From the NCBI GenBank assembly GCA_036924285.1, contig JAYKYS010000004.1, positions 12,742,001-12,806,000 of the forward strand: a stretch of 64,000 nucleotides of DNA, read 5' to 3'. Numbering within the stretch: position 1 is the stretch's first letter; each line of letters starts with the position of its first letter. Shown here one piece after another: positions 11,939 to 23,498 of this stretch. The notes beneath the pieces are model-generated. The model was not told the origin of the DNA. It saw nothing but the letters and a program-made list of their open reading frames with translations, and made no database searches. The position numbers and the translations under genes are program-made. Source of the DNA: Asterella californica (lineage: Eukaryota; Streptophyta; Marchantiopsida; Marchantiales; Aytoniaceae).

Positions 11939-12488
11939 GTAGCCTTTTGCAACAAGACGAGCCTTGTATCTCTCAATAGATTCATCCGCATGTCTCTTGA
12001 TCTTATAAACTCACTTACATCCAAGTGCTTTCTTGATATATAGAAGAGATACTAGGCTGCATGTTTCATTTTTGAGTAATGCATCATATTCTTCCTCTAT
12101 TGCACGTCTTCATTGATCTTTACTGAAAGCCTCCTCGAATGAAGTAGTTTCTCCATCAGCTTTGAGCTTTAGCCATGAGAATACATCCTCTAGTCTTGCA
12201 GGAACCTTCTTATTTTGATGGATCTCTTTGATTGAGCAGCAGATTTGAATATGAAATAATCTGAGTGTACCAGAGGCGAATCTACTGTAGTTGGACATGA
12301 ATCAGTAACTTCAACTTGTGTCGGTGGTGGTTCTTGCTGAGCTTCTTCTTCATGATTCTTTGAAGTATGTGTTTGGACTCAGAGAGGTGGCAAATCAGAA
12401 AGATGATGTTGTGAATTTTGAAGTGAAGAGACCTCTAAAAATACTAAAAATACTACATCTCGACTGATAATGATCTTTCTTGTGACAC

Positions 12489-13470
12489 TCAAGAGTCTAT
12501 ATCCTTTTTCTCTTGCTGGATATCCTCTGAATGTATAGATCTGAGATCTATCATCAAACTTTTGGAGTAATTTTTGAGGAGTTCTAGCATATGCTTTACA
12601 GTAAAAAATTCATAGGTTACAGAGGTTTGGTTTCTTTCATGTGAAAGCTTCAAACGGAGTTTTGTTATGAACAACATTTGTTGGACTTCTGTTCAGTATT
12701 CACAGCTTCAGCCCAAAGATCTTTTGGTAAATCTTGCTCATTGAGAAGACTTCTTGTCATCTCCACAACAGTTCTATTCTTCCTTTCAACCACTCTATTT
12801 TGCTGAGGCGTGTATGTCATAGTCAACTGTCATAGTATCTCCTTCTCATCAAATATTTGTCAGAAGCCTTGGAAGTGAACTCTCCTCCTCTATCACTTCG
12901 CATACTCTTCACTAGCTGTCCAGTTTGTCAATGGACCATGTTAACAAGCTGTTGAAGACAGTGAGAGTGCTTCAGACTTTCTTAACAAGAAGAAAATCCA
13001 AATATATCTCGAGAAATCATCAACAACTAGCATGAAGTACTTAGACCTCCAAGCGAATTAGTCTCAGTAGGTCCACAAAGATATGTATGTAGCAGTTGAA
13101 GGATTTCTGTTGCTCGTGTTGTAATAGATTTGAAGAACTTCCTTCGAGTTTGCTTAGAGAGACAAACTTCACATGGGGTGTTAACAAAGACCAGTTTGGA
13201 AATACCAAGCGCCAAGTTCTCATGGAACAACTTCCACATTTTCTGATAATGTAAGTGTCCAAGTCAAAGATGTCATAATTGACTGGTATTTGTTACAACA
13301 ACTAGAACTGGAGCAACCAAAGGTAGGGCTTGTAATTCATACAAGTGGTCAACCTTCAACCCTGTGGCTACCACAGATCCTTGGTCGAGAATAGAACAGC
13401 CTTGTGCATCAAATGAGAGTTGAAATTCATTTGTAGTAAGTTTACCAACACTTAACAAATTGTGCACCAC
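12489..13470 (-). pseudogene. Copia GAG-pre-integrase and integrase remnant
   Basis: MVHNLLSVGKL with following residues (13,470-13,273) is the end of the protease/pre-integrase linker. A frame-shifted continuation at 13,239-13,027 has CEVCLSKQTRRKF, part of the zinc-binding HHCC end, and TEILQLLHTYLCGP. The position where the family has the first catalytic Asp (His-x-Asp) reads Tyr. Downstream pieces to 12,489 belong to the integrase C-terminal region, in broken frames. Confidence 0.75.
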
Positions 13471-13737
13471 ACCAAGTACAAACCAAACACCTCCAATGAT
13501 TCTGAGATGACATGAATGAAGTTTGATGAGGATGTTCCCTTCCCCCTTGACTTGATATTCCTTACCATCACCTAGTCGTATCCCTGATCCATTCAGATGA
13601 TGGAAATCTTAGAACACTCCTTCTTCGATGTGATGTGGTTTGGTGCTCCAGAATCAAGCCACCATTGTTGATCATGAACATCTGTATACATGGTAGTGAA
13701 GAAAAGCTTCTCGTCATGATCAGATGTCTGTACGAAG

Positions 13738-14400
13738 TTATCTCTGTTGGTGTTGATCAAAAGTTTTCTTCAGACAGTCATATGCGAAGTGATCACATTT
13801 CTTACAATAGTTGTAATTCCTTGGTTTTTGTTTGCTGGAATTGTTGAGCTTGCCCTCTAAGTCTCCTGTAGAACTTCCTTGCTTGTTCTCCGAATGCTCC
13901 TTGTGTCTAGGTTGCGGATCTTGATGTCTACCATGTTTCTGATCTCTCCTCCTGGAGAAGAAAGCAGCATCAGTGGCAGTTGCTTGAGTGGACTTGGTCT
14001 CGATGTTCATAGCTTTTGCAAAACTAGTGTCTTCAATTCTTTGAATGTGACGAGCTCCTTACGTATATCCACAGTTTTGACAAAATACTCATATGGTTCT
14101 GGTAAACTCTTGAGCACTATCAATACCAAGTAGTGGTCATCTATACCATCATCTAGATTCTTCAGTTGTTGTATCAAACCTTTCACTGTATTCAAATGCT
14201 CTACTAGTGAATTTCCTACACCCATTTTCAACTTCAAGCGGAACATTCTCTTCCTCCCGTGCTTCGTGCTTTTTGGTGAATGTATCCTAAGACTTCAAAG
14301 TCTTTGATAATCATTTTGATGATTGCAAGTGCTTCTTGATCTAGATTAATCCAAGATTTGACTACTGCTGATAACGTAATACTACCGTACATGATGAGTC
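13738..14400 (-). pseudogene. Copia gag (UBN2-type) remnant with damaged zinc knuckle
   Basis: From about 14,395 the minus strand reads WINLDQEALAIIKMII, typical of copia gag, then breaks. A 79-codon frame (14,246-14,007) has LVEHLNTVKGLIQQLKNL and LKSLPEPYEYFVKT. The next frame (14,010-13,738) is basic and Gln-rich and ends in YCKKCDHFAYDC, a CCHC-like knuckle whose first Cys is missing. These are capsid-like functions, now lost through frameshifts. Confidence 0.8.
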
Positions 14401-15080
14401 TACTGATCAATACAGCCGCGGTAGAGGCGCTTCACTTTTGGCCCTGTTTGCTTTCCAGGAGTTCGTTTTTCTTCTTTGCTTAATTCATTCTCGGGATCTG
14501 TCAAACGAAAGCGTTACTTCTGACAGAGTTTAGATGAAGGTGAATTTCTGGACCTTTCTGAGCTAAATGCATGCAGGTCACAAGTCACAACAGCAGCAGC
14601 AAGAGGGAAGCTGTACAAGCTGACAGACAAGAATCCTGGTCACCGAGACATTCAAATTTCATGCTCAAAACGAAATCAAAGTGGAACTGTTGAAGGTTTG
14701 GAGTCTGGACATCTATCGACGATATTGGCGCACTGTATCGTCACTGATCAAGTAATAATCATTATCACTCGTGTAGTACTACAGCTGAAGTCTAATTATG
14801 CATCAAAGTACCCCACAGAAAGTCGAAGGTGCTCTTCTCCTTCTCGCTGCAGCCATCATCATCCGCATGGACTCTCCCATGGACGTTTTGTCGATCAGCT
14901 GCTGGACCCTCGAGCTCTCGAGGACTCCTCAATGACTTATTCACGATTAGTGAAGACACGAACTCACTCACACGCTCGCTGTACACACTGCAGTCAGACG
15001 GATCTTCCAAACATACCGAACTCGTTCACTCCACAGATTCTGAAGTGATGAGCTGCTGCGTTCAGTTGTTTCACCTCAGT
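14401..15080. other. Non-coding, downstream of the LRR gene
   Basis: This lies between the truncated end of copia element A and the stop codon of the minus-strand LRR gene, so it should hold that gene's 3' UTR and terminator. I could not pick a polyadenylation signal with confidence. Short frames here overlap and are not supported. Confidence 0.4.
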
Positions 15081-16868
15081 TTATGGGATCGACGGAACGG
15101 GAGGTCGGAACATATTCCCTGTCAAGTTGAGGTAGATCAACTGGGTCAGGGCCCCAAGATCTGGAACTTCGCCGGTGAGCTTGTTGCTGGAAAGATCGAC
15201 GTGGAAAAGTCCGGTGAGTTGAGCAATGTTCGATGGGAGCGGTCCCTCGAGGATGTTGTCGGACATGTCCAAGTAACCGAGAGTGGGAAATCTCGGGAAG
15301 AAATCTGGGGGAAACGTGCCGGTGAGCTGAACGTTGTGCAGGTCCAAGAAGGTGATGGACGACCGGAAGGCCCCAGTGGGCAGAGGAGCAAGCAGCGCAT
15401 TGTCGGCAGCTCTCAAAGAGTCGAGCGCCGGGAGGTCCAACAGTGTCGCCGGTATTCCACCAGCGTCGAATCCGTTATGAGAAATGTCCAACGTCGTGAG
15501 AGAGGTGACGGACGAGAGCCAGGAAGGAATGCGTCCACGCAGTCGATTGAAGCTGAGGTCGAGGATCTGGAGGGTAGGACTGGAGGGCATCGTCCCCCGC
15601 GGCGCTCCGCTGTCAAGCAGATTGTGAGACAGATCGACGCTGTAGCCATTCACGCACAGGGAGAGAGGAAAGCCGCCGCTGAAGCGATTGTAGCTCGCCG
15701 AGAGCGTCCCAATGCTCGACAGAGTGTCGGGAAGAGGGCCCGAGAGGGAGTTGTGATCGATCGAAAGGAACACCGTGCCAGTCGTGGGAGATACTTTCAA
15801 ATCACCAATTTCAGCGGGAAGAGGCCCTGACAAGCGATTGTACGAGAGATCTAAAGCCGTCAAAGATGGAAAATTGCCGATGTAGCGAGGGATTGATCCC
15901 GAGAGCCGGTTCTTGTTGACGGTAAAAGACTGCAACTTGACAAGCTTCGTAAGTGTTACAGGAATGTTTCCACTGATTTGATTATCACCGAGGTTGATTT
16001 CTTGAAGGGCACGAGCGTTACCGAGCTCGGACGGAATGGAACTGGACAGTTTATTGCCGAACAAACGGAGGGTCTGTAGCTTGGACAATCTACCTAGAGC
16101 TGTGGGTATGGGCCCAGAGTATTGGTTTCCATCCAGGCCTAGATACTCGAGGGATCCCAAATTTCCCAGCCTTGAAGGAATCGGACCAGAAAGGCGATTA
16201 TTCGCTAAACTCAAGAACTGCAGTTTGGTCAGCCTCGCAAAGCACGGTGGCAGCTGGCCGGAGAGAAACTGATTCTCGATCTCCAGCCGATTAAGGTTCG
16301 TGAGTTGGCAGACGGCGGCAGGAAGAGGTCCTTCGAGATTACCGACGTAGAAACGCAGCTCCCTGAGATTCTTGAGCCTACCGATTGCGGCAGGGATGGT
16401 GCCAGTGAAATTTCCCAACGATACGTATAGAGAGGTGAGACTGGTTAGCGAGTCCCAAGCGTTGGGAATGGGTCCGTAGAACCTCACACCGATCAGTGTC
16501 AATGTTTTTAGAGCAGTGAGCCTGCCCAACGTTTCTCCCACGGCGCCCTTCCGAGATTTGTTAGGGTTCGGGAAAATGCCAACTCGATCAGCGACGATGG
16601 TCACGGCCTCCACCCGCCCTGCATCGTTGCATTGCACAAACGAGCAACAGTCCGTTTCCGGGAGCCACGAGCTGAAGACGGCGTTTTCTAAGAAGTCGGC
16701 TTTGAAGCCCTGCAGCGCAGCTGCGTCCCGTGCATTGCAAGCAGCTTGTTGAGCCGTGACGGTCAAAGATTTTGTTGCCAGAGACAAAAGAAGAATCGCC
16801 AGAATGACTGATAAGCAGGACGACTTCGACTTCATTCTGTTGTCCATTCTGTAGCTTCCGCTTCCCAT
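15081..16868 (-). CDS. Secreted leucine-rich-repeat protein (PGIP/DRT100-like), 595 aa
   Basis: The frame is intact and intronless. Residues about 17-40 form a hydrophobic signal peptide ending near AQQAA. An LRRNT-type cap follows with a CNARDAAALQGFKADF block and WLPETDCCSFVQC. About 18-19 plant extracellular LRRs of the LxGxIP type come next, for example LSGPIPSRLGNLGSLEYL. There is no transmembrane helix or kinase after the repeats, and the protein ends PPVPSIP. It is therefore probably a soluble apoplastic LRR protein that binds a ligand or wall enzyme, like polygalacturonase inhibitors. The exact partner is unknown. The first Met is used, but Met8 (16,847) or Met12 (16,835) would leave the signal peptide intact. 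The stop is TAA. Long plus-strand frames opposite it are antisense shadows. Confidence 0.9.
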   Translation of the reverse strand: MGSGSYRMDNRMKSKSSCLSVILAILLLSLATKSLTVTAQQAACNARDAAALQGFKADFLENAVFSSWLPETDCCSFVQCNDAGRVEAVTIVADRVGIFPNPNKSRKGAVGETLGRLTALKTLTLIGVRFYGPIPNAWDSLTSLTSLYVSLGNFTGTIPAAIGRLKNLRELRFYVGNLEGPLPAAVCQLTNLNRLEIENQFLSGQLPPCFARLTKLQFLSLANNRLSGPIPSRLGNLGSLEYLGLDGNQYSGPIPTALGRLSKLQTLRLFGNKLSSSIPSELGNARALQEINLGDNQISGNIPVTLTKLVKLQSFTVNKNRLSGSIPRYIGNFPSLTALDLSYNRLSGPLPAEIGDLKVSPTTGTVFLSIDHNSLSGPLPDTLSSIGTLSASYNRFSGGFPLSLCVNGYSVDLSHNLLDSGAPRGTMPSSPTLQILDLSFNRLRGRIPSWLSSVTSLTTLDISHNGFDAGGIPATLLDLPALDSLRAADNALLAPLPTGAFRSSITFLDLHNVQLTGTFPPDFFPRFPTLGYLDMSDNILEGPLPSNIAQLTGLFHVDLSSNKLTGEVPDLGALTQLIYLNLTGNMFRPPVPSIP

Positions 16869-19130
16869 GCTGCCGCGTGCACCAATTCCTCAGTTAGAAC
16901 CGTCAAATAAATCCTCATCAATATCAAACAGCAAGTCCCCATCATCCCGTCCATTCGATCAATCAGAATCTAGATATACAATTCCTCTCTTAGAGACTTG
17001 CTTGCCTGCTTTCCTCCACAATGTTGACAAACATTATTCTCAGGTCAGCGCTGCAGATCTATGTGTTCGAGCAGGCAGCCTGTCCAAGCTGGAAGCCTTC
17101 TTAAATGCCTAGGCACCATCAAACTTTCTAAAAGGTCTGCCTCAGGAGACAAACCAATTTGAGCAGAACCTGAGCAGGCATAAGTTTACGACAGAGACTA
17201 TTACCTTGTTGGTCAAACTGAAAGTATGCACCACAAACTAGCAATTTGTCGCTCTGAAACAAGAAACGATTTTCCAAGTTTGCTTGACTTTCCATACAAA
17301 AGCATTAACGAGATTCTGACTAATGTTGCAGTATTTCAGCAAGAGGGCAACATGGGGACAACCTTATGAAGTCCACGAAAAGAGTTCAAAGCTGCATAGA
17401 AAACCCTTCATTCCGTTTTCCCATGGGAATGGATACTTGAAACTCGATCGTGCGTGACCTTCTCCTAAATGGTCACTCACTGATGGATAACTTCTCGAGT
17501 CTCGCCGGCATCGTCAAATCGATAACAGTGGCCATCTCAATGATCTCATCAGCGAACATTTATAGTGCGGATAGCCAAAGGGTCAACGCCCTCAACTTTT
17601 ACCATTATCTAGGAGACGTCTAGTTACCGAGTGGAAGGGACACGTTGGCTTTCCAGGTAAGCAACTGATTCTCTACTAATAAATGTCAACGGTGGGCCTA
17701 CCTGGACCTTGCATCATTTCCACCTAGCTATCTGAAATGGATCAGAATGAAGTCTTACCTTAGTTCGTGTTCAGCCGTTCTCATCTCAGGCCCAGTTTAC
17801 TTGTGACTCGACCGAACGACCTGCAGGAAGATCATCACCAAATGATCCCATGAGAATTCCACTGGCTGTGGACTTGACACTGCAGTTAGAACATCTACGG
17901 TACTGTAGTGAGTCTTCTGTCCGAGCTCTGACGTCGATCGAATATAGAATTCGATCCACGTCAGAGCTCGGACAGAAGAACAATAATCTTATCTGCGCAT
18001 CTAATATTTCACACGGTTTGTCAAGAAAATAACCCAATAAAATTTCCAATCGATTCTAATCATGCATGAATAGATCTCATGTGAAGTAGATTGTTGAGCG
18101 AATTTGTCTACTTTCTTCACTCTATTGTTTTTCATACTTGTACATCTTTTCATTCGATCGTATGCATATCAAGGAGTGGTCATAATATAATGATAAGAGA
18201 ATCAGATGTGTGTGAAATAATATTCCAACTCTCTTCATCAAAGGCATGCACGACTTACTTTTTCTTTTCATTTTGCACGAATTGCTTTATCAGTTCGGTA
18301 TTAAACTGCTGATTATGATGTTGACATCCCTTTCATTGTTGCTTTAACCTTACTGATTTCCGATTTATGACTTCTCTATATTTTTGTAATAATCTCTCTA
18401 CAGTCCAGTTCTGCATAAGACTTCATACACCCACATTTTCCTTGCTCTATATGTTTCCAAATTAAACGTTCTACAAGTTCAATTCTAACGACTATACGAG
18501 ACTAAACATGATATCTTTAGGTTTTTTCTTTTCATATTTTATATTATGATGTATTTTATTTGGTGAAAAGTTGTCAGAACTCCACATTATGAAAGAGAGT
18601 GTGTTATGCAAGAGATGCCTTACTAAGAAGAGTGACTCTTACTGTTCGACTTGAGAACTTAGCGGATGCCGCTAAAAATGAAAAGCGTTTACGTCGTGGA
18701 AGGCTCCGCATCCGATAATTTCCGGCCGTAAGCCGGAAAGTACATAAGGCAGACCTTCTCGACACGTTAGGTGTCTCTGTATATGTAGTTTACTGCACCC
18801 GCTCTCTTCTCCAGCGCTCTATTAGTGGCTGTCAAAGTTAAACGTAAAGATGTTTTTACGGCTGACGTGAGAAAAACTCTAAAATACAATCGGGAAACTT
18901 TGTCTAACCCCGTGGTTCACTGAGAAGTGAGATTCTGAGTAAAAAGAAAATTTCTTAGTTAATTGTTTTTTGTCATTGAGATTGAAAATTCATAACTTAT
19001 GTTGGACACTTTTCTACCGACACCGCTCATCCAATTGCAAATGCCCGCGAGCGTTGTCGTGTCGTGGACCGGCTCCTACTTGAAATTCAAACTTCGATGC
19101 TTGTCGCTCCAAAGACACTCATGAGAAGAC
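16869..19130. other. Intergenic region between LRR gene and repeat array
   Basis: It should include the promoter of the minus-strand LRR gene just above 16,868, but no clear TATA box was found. It contains a long hairpin at 17,913-17,979 and a short one at 18,719-18,739 (TTTCCGGC, CGTAA, GCCGGAAA). No frame above 87 codons and no recognisable protein is present. Confidence 0.45.
17913..17979. repeat. 67-nt near-perfect hairpin
   Basis: The arm TCTTCTGTCCGAGCTCTGAC continues with GT and is matched exactly by its reverse complement on the right. After one unpaired C on each side the stem resumes with GATCGAAT against ATTCGATC around a loop ATAGA. That gives 30 paired bases with one internal mismatch. 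It could be a young small-RNA precursor, a foldback element or an inverted duplication. Confidence 0.8.
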
Positions 19131-19141
19131 AAGCTAGGCCC

Positions 19142-19620
19142 CAGCTTATGAGTTTTTGGCACAATTTTGGATCTCCACTTTCATCGCATCAGTGGATACA
19201 GCTCCTTGTCAGCACTCCATAGGCACTTCGTCTACTTCGTTTGGACGTCTAGTGGAGAAGTTACAAGACTCGAAAGATGGAGGCAGCAAGCCAGACCTCA
19301 GTTTACGGGCTTTTGGCACCATTTCGGATCTTCGCTTTCATCGCATCAGTGGATAGAGCTCCTTGTCAGCATTCCATAGGCACTTTGTCTATTTCGTTTG
19401 GACGCCTAGTGGAGAAGTTACAAGACTCAAAAGATGGAGAAAATAAGCTAGGCCTCAGCTTACGAGCTTTTGGCACAACTTCGGATCTTCACTTTTATCG
19501 CATAGATGGGTAGAGCTCGTTGTCAGCTTTCCATGGGCATCTTGTTTATTTCGTTTGGACGTCTAGTGAAGAAGTTATGCGATTCGAAAAAAGATAAAAT
19601 CAAGCTAGGCTCTAGTTACT
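19142..19620. repeat. 157-bp tandem repeats, about three copies
   Basis: Units start near 19,142, 19,299 and 19,456, and a decayed fourth start lies near 19,612. Each carries TTTTGGCAC, a TTTCATCGCATCAGTGGATA-like block (third copy diverged), TTGTCAGC, TTCGTTTGGACG and AGTGGAGAAGTTACAAGACT. Successive copies diverge by roughly one base in ten by eye. The array lies about 0.9 kb before the gag start of gypsy element A and could be part of its leader or LTR, though no second LTR was found. Confidence 0.85.
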
Positions 19621-20525
19621 TGTCGACTAGATACTTGAGGCTTCAGGCGTTATATCAAAGACGCAAGGGGTCTGCTTCATTTATTATTGAGAGAACTTCG
19701 TACGTACAAAGACTGTTACAAGGGGCTTGCTTAAGGAGCTTGCTTATTCCTGCGACCTGTCGATGAACGTTTTGGAGAATTGAGAAGTCCAATACACGCG
19801 CGCAAGGTGTCATCGGGTTCAGACGGTTTGGGAAGAGACGGATCGGAGGATGTGTATTGAGAGAAATTGAGACGTAGGAGAGAGATTTAGAGATTTCAGT
19901 TACATGTGAAAGAGAGTTGGACCGTTCGGACCGTTTCGAAGTCCTTGGATCCATGGGGATCAGAACACCGAGTTCTACAGGAAATTGAAGACGATACCAA
20001 GTTTCATCGGGTGGTTTAGGAGTTTTGAGTGAAATTGGCTCGCAGGGAAACACTTGCGTCAGGTTTTTCATCGTTTGCGACCTAAAATTGGATTGTTCTT
20101 CGCGATCTGTGTGTCAAGCTCTTCGTTCTTAGTGCCTACGCGACCAAGGAGTCTTCATCTACACATAGGAGAAGACAATAAGTGGATTGGATTGTTTGTT
20201 TGGATGAGGCGAGCGAGTTTGAGCCGCAAGGAGTCCATTTACGTCAGTTTTTTGTTATCTACGGTCAAATTTCTTACGTGGTTTTGCAAAGGGAACTCCA
20301 AACTACATACATTTGGAGTCGGTATATATCGCAACATTCGTTTTCGTGATTGTTTTTCTATGTCTTGTCTCTGTTTCAGCACACAATATCTCCACAGTCA
20401 GGAACCTCGCGTTTTCCTGGACATCCTTCATGCAATATTTCACACGATACGATGGTGAACTCGACGTGAAGGTCTGGGGTGGAGATTTCTTCTGTGTGTG
20501 AACTTTGAAGAAGAGATTGGCAGTC
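19621..20525. other. Probable leader of gypsy element A
   Basis: No supported gene. Frames at 20,054-20,458 (plus) and 19,655-20,071 (minus) show no family features. A primer-binding site complementary to a common tRNA end was not recognised, so the boundary between LTR and leader cannot be placed. Confidence 0.35.
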
Positions 20526-22880
20526 ATGAGTGGGCATGGGAAAGGTGATGGAGATGGAGCTAGTGGTTCAGGTGGGTTGCCGAAGGTGCAGTTGCGTTTG
20601 GCGGCTGCATCGATGTTTCAAGCTTTCACTATGTTCTTACGGCAGCAACAGTCTGATGAGCGGAAGGAAGCTTTGACAACAAAGGCGTTACCAGCGGTGG
20701 TCAGGAGGATTGACCAATTTTATGAGAGAGATGTCTCAAGATATCTGAGACATTATGTGAAGGAGATGGAGCTGAACCGGGTCTCAGAAGATGAGATGAT
20801 TGAGACGTTTGAGCTAGCAGCAGCTCCAGAGATTAGAGATCATGTTAAAATGCTAACAAAGTATTTTAACAAGGATTGGGAGACTTTTGCTCGTGCCTTG
20901 ATGGATGAGTACTTCTTGGAGGACTCTAATCGAGTCACCAAGAAGTCATTCTTGGAGTGGGTTGAGCAACCAAGGAAGGGTTTACAAGCTACTGAGTTGC
21001 TCAAAGAGTTTGAGAAGTAGTTTTCACGGCTGACTAGGATGGAGAAGTTGACGTTGCAATCCAACAAGACAGAGCTATTTCTTTGGGCTGCAGATGAGAA
21101 GTTGCAGGAGAAGCTAGAGGTACTTCTGGAAGACCGGGAGGAGGACGATGGAGTGACCAGCAGCTGGAAGAAGGTTGAGGAAGTTGTTGGTCTGCTTACC
21201 AAGAGGGAGCAGAGACGAGAGAAGGTTCTTTTTAGGAGACTGACGCCAACACCTACAGCTGTAACACTTGTTCCTGTAGTCCGACCAGTGGTTCCTGATG
21301 CTAGACAGGTAGTACCAGTCGCTCCAGTTGCTCCAGTTGTTCCAGTAGTCCAGGAACCTATGGTATCTCCGAAGAAGGATGATTCAAACCTTGAGGAGAT
21401 TTTGCTTGGAATGCGAGATCTGCAGATTAAGCTCACAAGACTGGAAGAGAAGGGATCTACAAGCGGAGCAAGACCGGTTGAGAAGCAAGACTGGATCCAA
21501 CGGTGTATCTGGTGCGATGGTACTGATCATCCGCGCAGAGATTGCAAGGAGTTCACTGATATTCTGCAGCAAGGAGTGATCTTCTAGAAGGATGGGAAGG
21601 TAGCGTTGAGGGATACTGGTGCACTTCTTCAGACCAACTTTGGTAGAGGAGGGATGAAGAAGTTGGTTGAGGACCACCTATCAGCGCAAGCAGTTGCAAT
21701 CGTGGAAGCTGGAACTTATGACATAAGGGTTGAGGATCAAGCTGAGAGAAGTTTCAACAAATAGGTTGAGCCAAGTGGATTGTGGTCATCTGCCATCTCT
21801 AAGAAACAGAAAGAGAAGATGGCACGTGAGACGTTGCTGAGAACAGCTGCTACGATCCGGAAGGATACTGGATGGGAAGATCCGATAGAAGCTCTATCGG
21901 TGCATGCTTACATCGCCAAGAACCAACACGAAGCGTTGTTGGAAGAGAAGAGAAGGCGAGATTCAGAGGATGTAGGGGAAGGAACTTCTTCCAAGAGACA
22001 GACTCGAGGGGAGAAGGTTCGTCAAGAGCTTCGAGATGCAGGAGCTCAAGATCTATCGATGGATGATGCTCTTTCTCCATCGAAGGAAAGAGTGAAGGAT
22101 TCTCAGAAGGAGAAGGGTAAGCCGGCTGCATACAAACTACAGTCGGACATCGAAGCTTCAACAGACTTGAAGGGAGTCTTGGAAGATCGCATTCTGAATG
22201 CGAAGGTGGAGTTTACCTTGAGGGAAGTGTTAGGCATTGCTAAGCGTGAGTTTCATGATGTCATCATCAATGTCATCAAACAGAAGCGACAGATTACGGG
22301 TGAGATTGGTTTATCGCATGCCTTGGATACTAGGATGTCTGTGGATGAGGAGAGAGAGCTTGCAAAGTGCAGTGTTTATTCTTCAGAGGAGGAAAGAGAT
22401 CAAAGACGCAAGGTACATTTTGAGGATGAAGAGGAGGATGGGAAGCAAAGCTCAAGTCATTACAGCCACAGTCACTGGGCTCGAGCTACAACGGAGACGT
22501 TGGTGAGAATCAGAGACTTGGATGAGCCGGTGGTTGCTCTGATCTATCATGGATCAGAAATCAACATCATGTCGAAGGAGCTATACAAGAGGAAGAAGTG
22601 ACCGACCGACACAGAGCATGGGTGGGTCATAAGAGCAGCCAACAACACAAGAGGAGACTTATATGGAGCTTGTCCAGTCATCAGAGTGCGCGTAGGTGAT
22701 GTTGCTATCGAGCAAAACTTCTTTGTCCAGGAAGCAACATCATACCCGCTCATTCTTGGTCAACCTTTCATCATAGCGACTCGGATGGAGACAAAGGTAC
22801 TGGACGACGGATCTGCTTATGCTAGGATCCGAAGTCAAGATGAGACGAGAGCGGTCCTCAATTTCATTTTTTCATTTGAG
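20526..22880 (+). pseudogene. Gypsy element A gag and protease region
   Basis: The proposed start is ATG 20,526 (MSGHGKGDGD). One frame is kept to about 22,880, broken by TAG at 21,018, 21,585 and 21,762 and TGA at 22,599. The N-terminal gag is helical (FQAFTMFLRQQQ, FYERDVSRYLRHYVKEME). A zinc-finger-like CIWCDGTDHPRRDCKEF lies near 21,510-21,560. A retropepsin-like segment near 22,530-22,600 reads ALIYHGSEINIM, where the family expects Asp in place of Tyr, so the protease active site is lost. VQEATSYPLILGQPF follows as expected for the protease C-terminal half. Confidence 0.75.
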
Positions 22881-23498
22881 TCAAGAAGTCTCAAGCATAA
22901 GTCCTCAATTTCCGGGATTATAAGAGGGTACGGTAAAGCCTCGAAAATATGAACAATTAATGAGAAGAGCCAGGAGCGGAAACTCTCCTCAGTGACTTTA
23001 TAAGCATGGCCCGTTGGTCCGATGAGGTAATCGTCCATAAAAACAGTCTTTATGTGATTGTAGTTGTTATCTACGGCACCGGAAATGAGGCCGAGAAAAT
23101 AAGAGCGGAGATCTAGAGCTTCCTTGAACAAGCGTGCGGTCTAGAGCTAAATGTGGATAAGACTCTTATCACACATTTGAGTCGATTTACGAAGAGTACG
23201 GCCGCTTAAGTTTGCTTCTTTGGCAGTTAGTTTATTTTATATAATTCTTGGAATGGCTTTACAGTGAATTTCGCTATTTTGATTTTGCAAGTCCTTGGGA
23301 ACAAATGTCGCATAGTGACAAATCAAATAAAAAGTAAGCCAGCGCCAAAATCTTTTATATGTTGTAAGAGGGGAGTAATAAATCTATGTAATGCTGCTCT
23401 CTTGATAGCTAGTTATCATCCTTGCTTAAGAAGCGACTATCCTTACAGTGTAAGGAGAGCTACGACCTTTCCATTCTTTCAGTAAAAAAGCTCAAGCA
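22860..23498 (+). other. Inserted segment with group II intron RT fragment (organelle-derived candidate)
   Basis: This segment separates the two halves of gypsy element A and matches neither. In plus frame 2, about 23,066-23,206, it reads VIYGTGNEAEKIRAEI, a TAG, then SFLEQACGLELNVDKTLITH. That is the typical stretch after the catalytic Asp-Asp of group II intron reverse transcriptases/maturases. Upstream, VHKNSLYVIVV stands where the Tyr-Ala-Asp-Asp block is expected but lacks it. Such maturases live in plant mitochondrial and plastid introns, so the piece is probably nuclear-integrated organelle DNA. Edges are approximate. Confidence 0.5.

Larger units (their letters stand above)
9940..14400 (-). 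mobile_element. Ty1/copia retrotransposon A, decayed
   Basis: On the minus strand, from 14,400 down to about 9,940, the order is gag, zinc knuckle, GAG-pre-integrase, integrase, reverse transcriptase, RNase H, polypurine tract, LTR. Protease-integrase before reverse transcriptase is the copia order. The frame is broken many times. Only the 3' LTR is recognisable. No matching 5' LTR or primer-binding site is seen beyond 14,400, so the 5' end seems lost next to the LRR gene's downstream flank. Confidence 0.85.

Noticed and set aside
14829..15830. 333-codon plus-strand frame
   Set aside because: It is antisense to the intact LRR gene, whose regular repeats keep the opposite frame open. It shows no domain of its own.
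20054..20458. 134-codon plus-strand frame before gypsy gag
   Set aside because: It lies in the leader region, has no recognisable domain and overlaps other frames of similar quality.
22835..23131. Minus-strand 98-codon frame containing Met-Asp-Asp
   Set aside because: It overlaps the plus-strand group II reverse-transcriptase fragment, which gives a better match. The Asp-Asp is coincidental.
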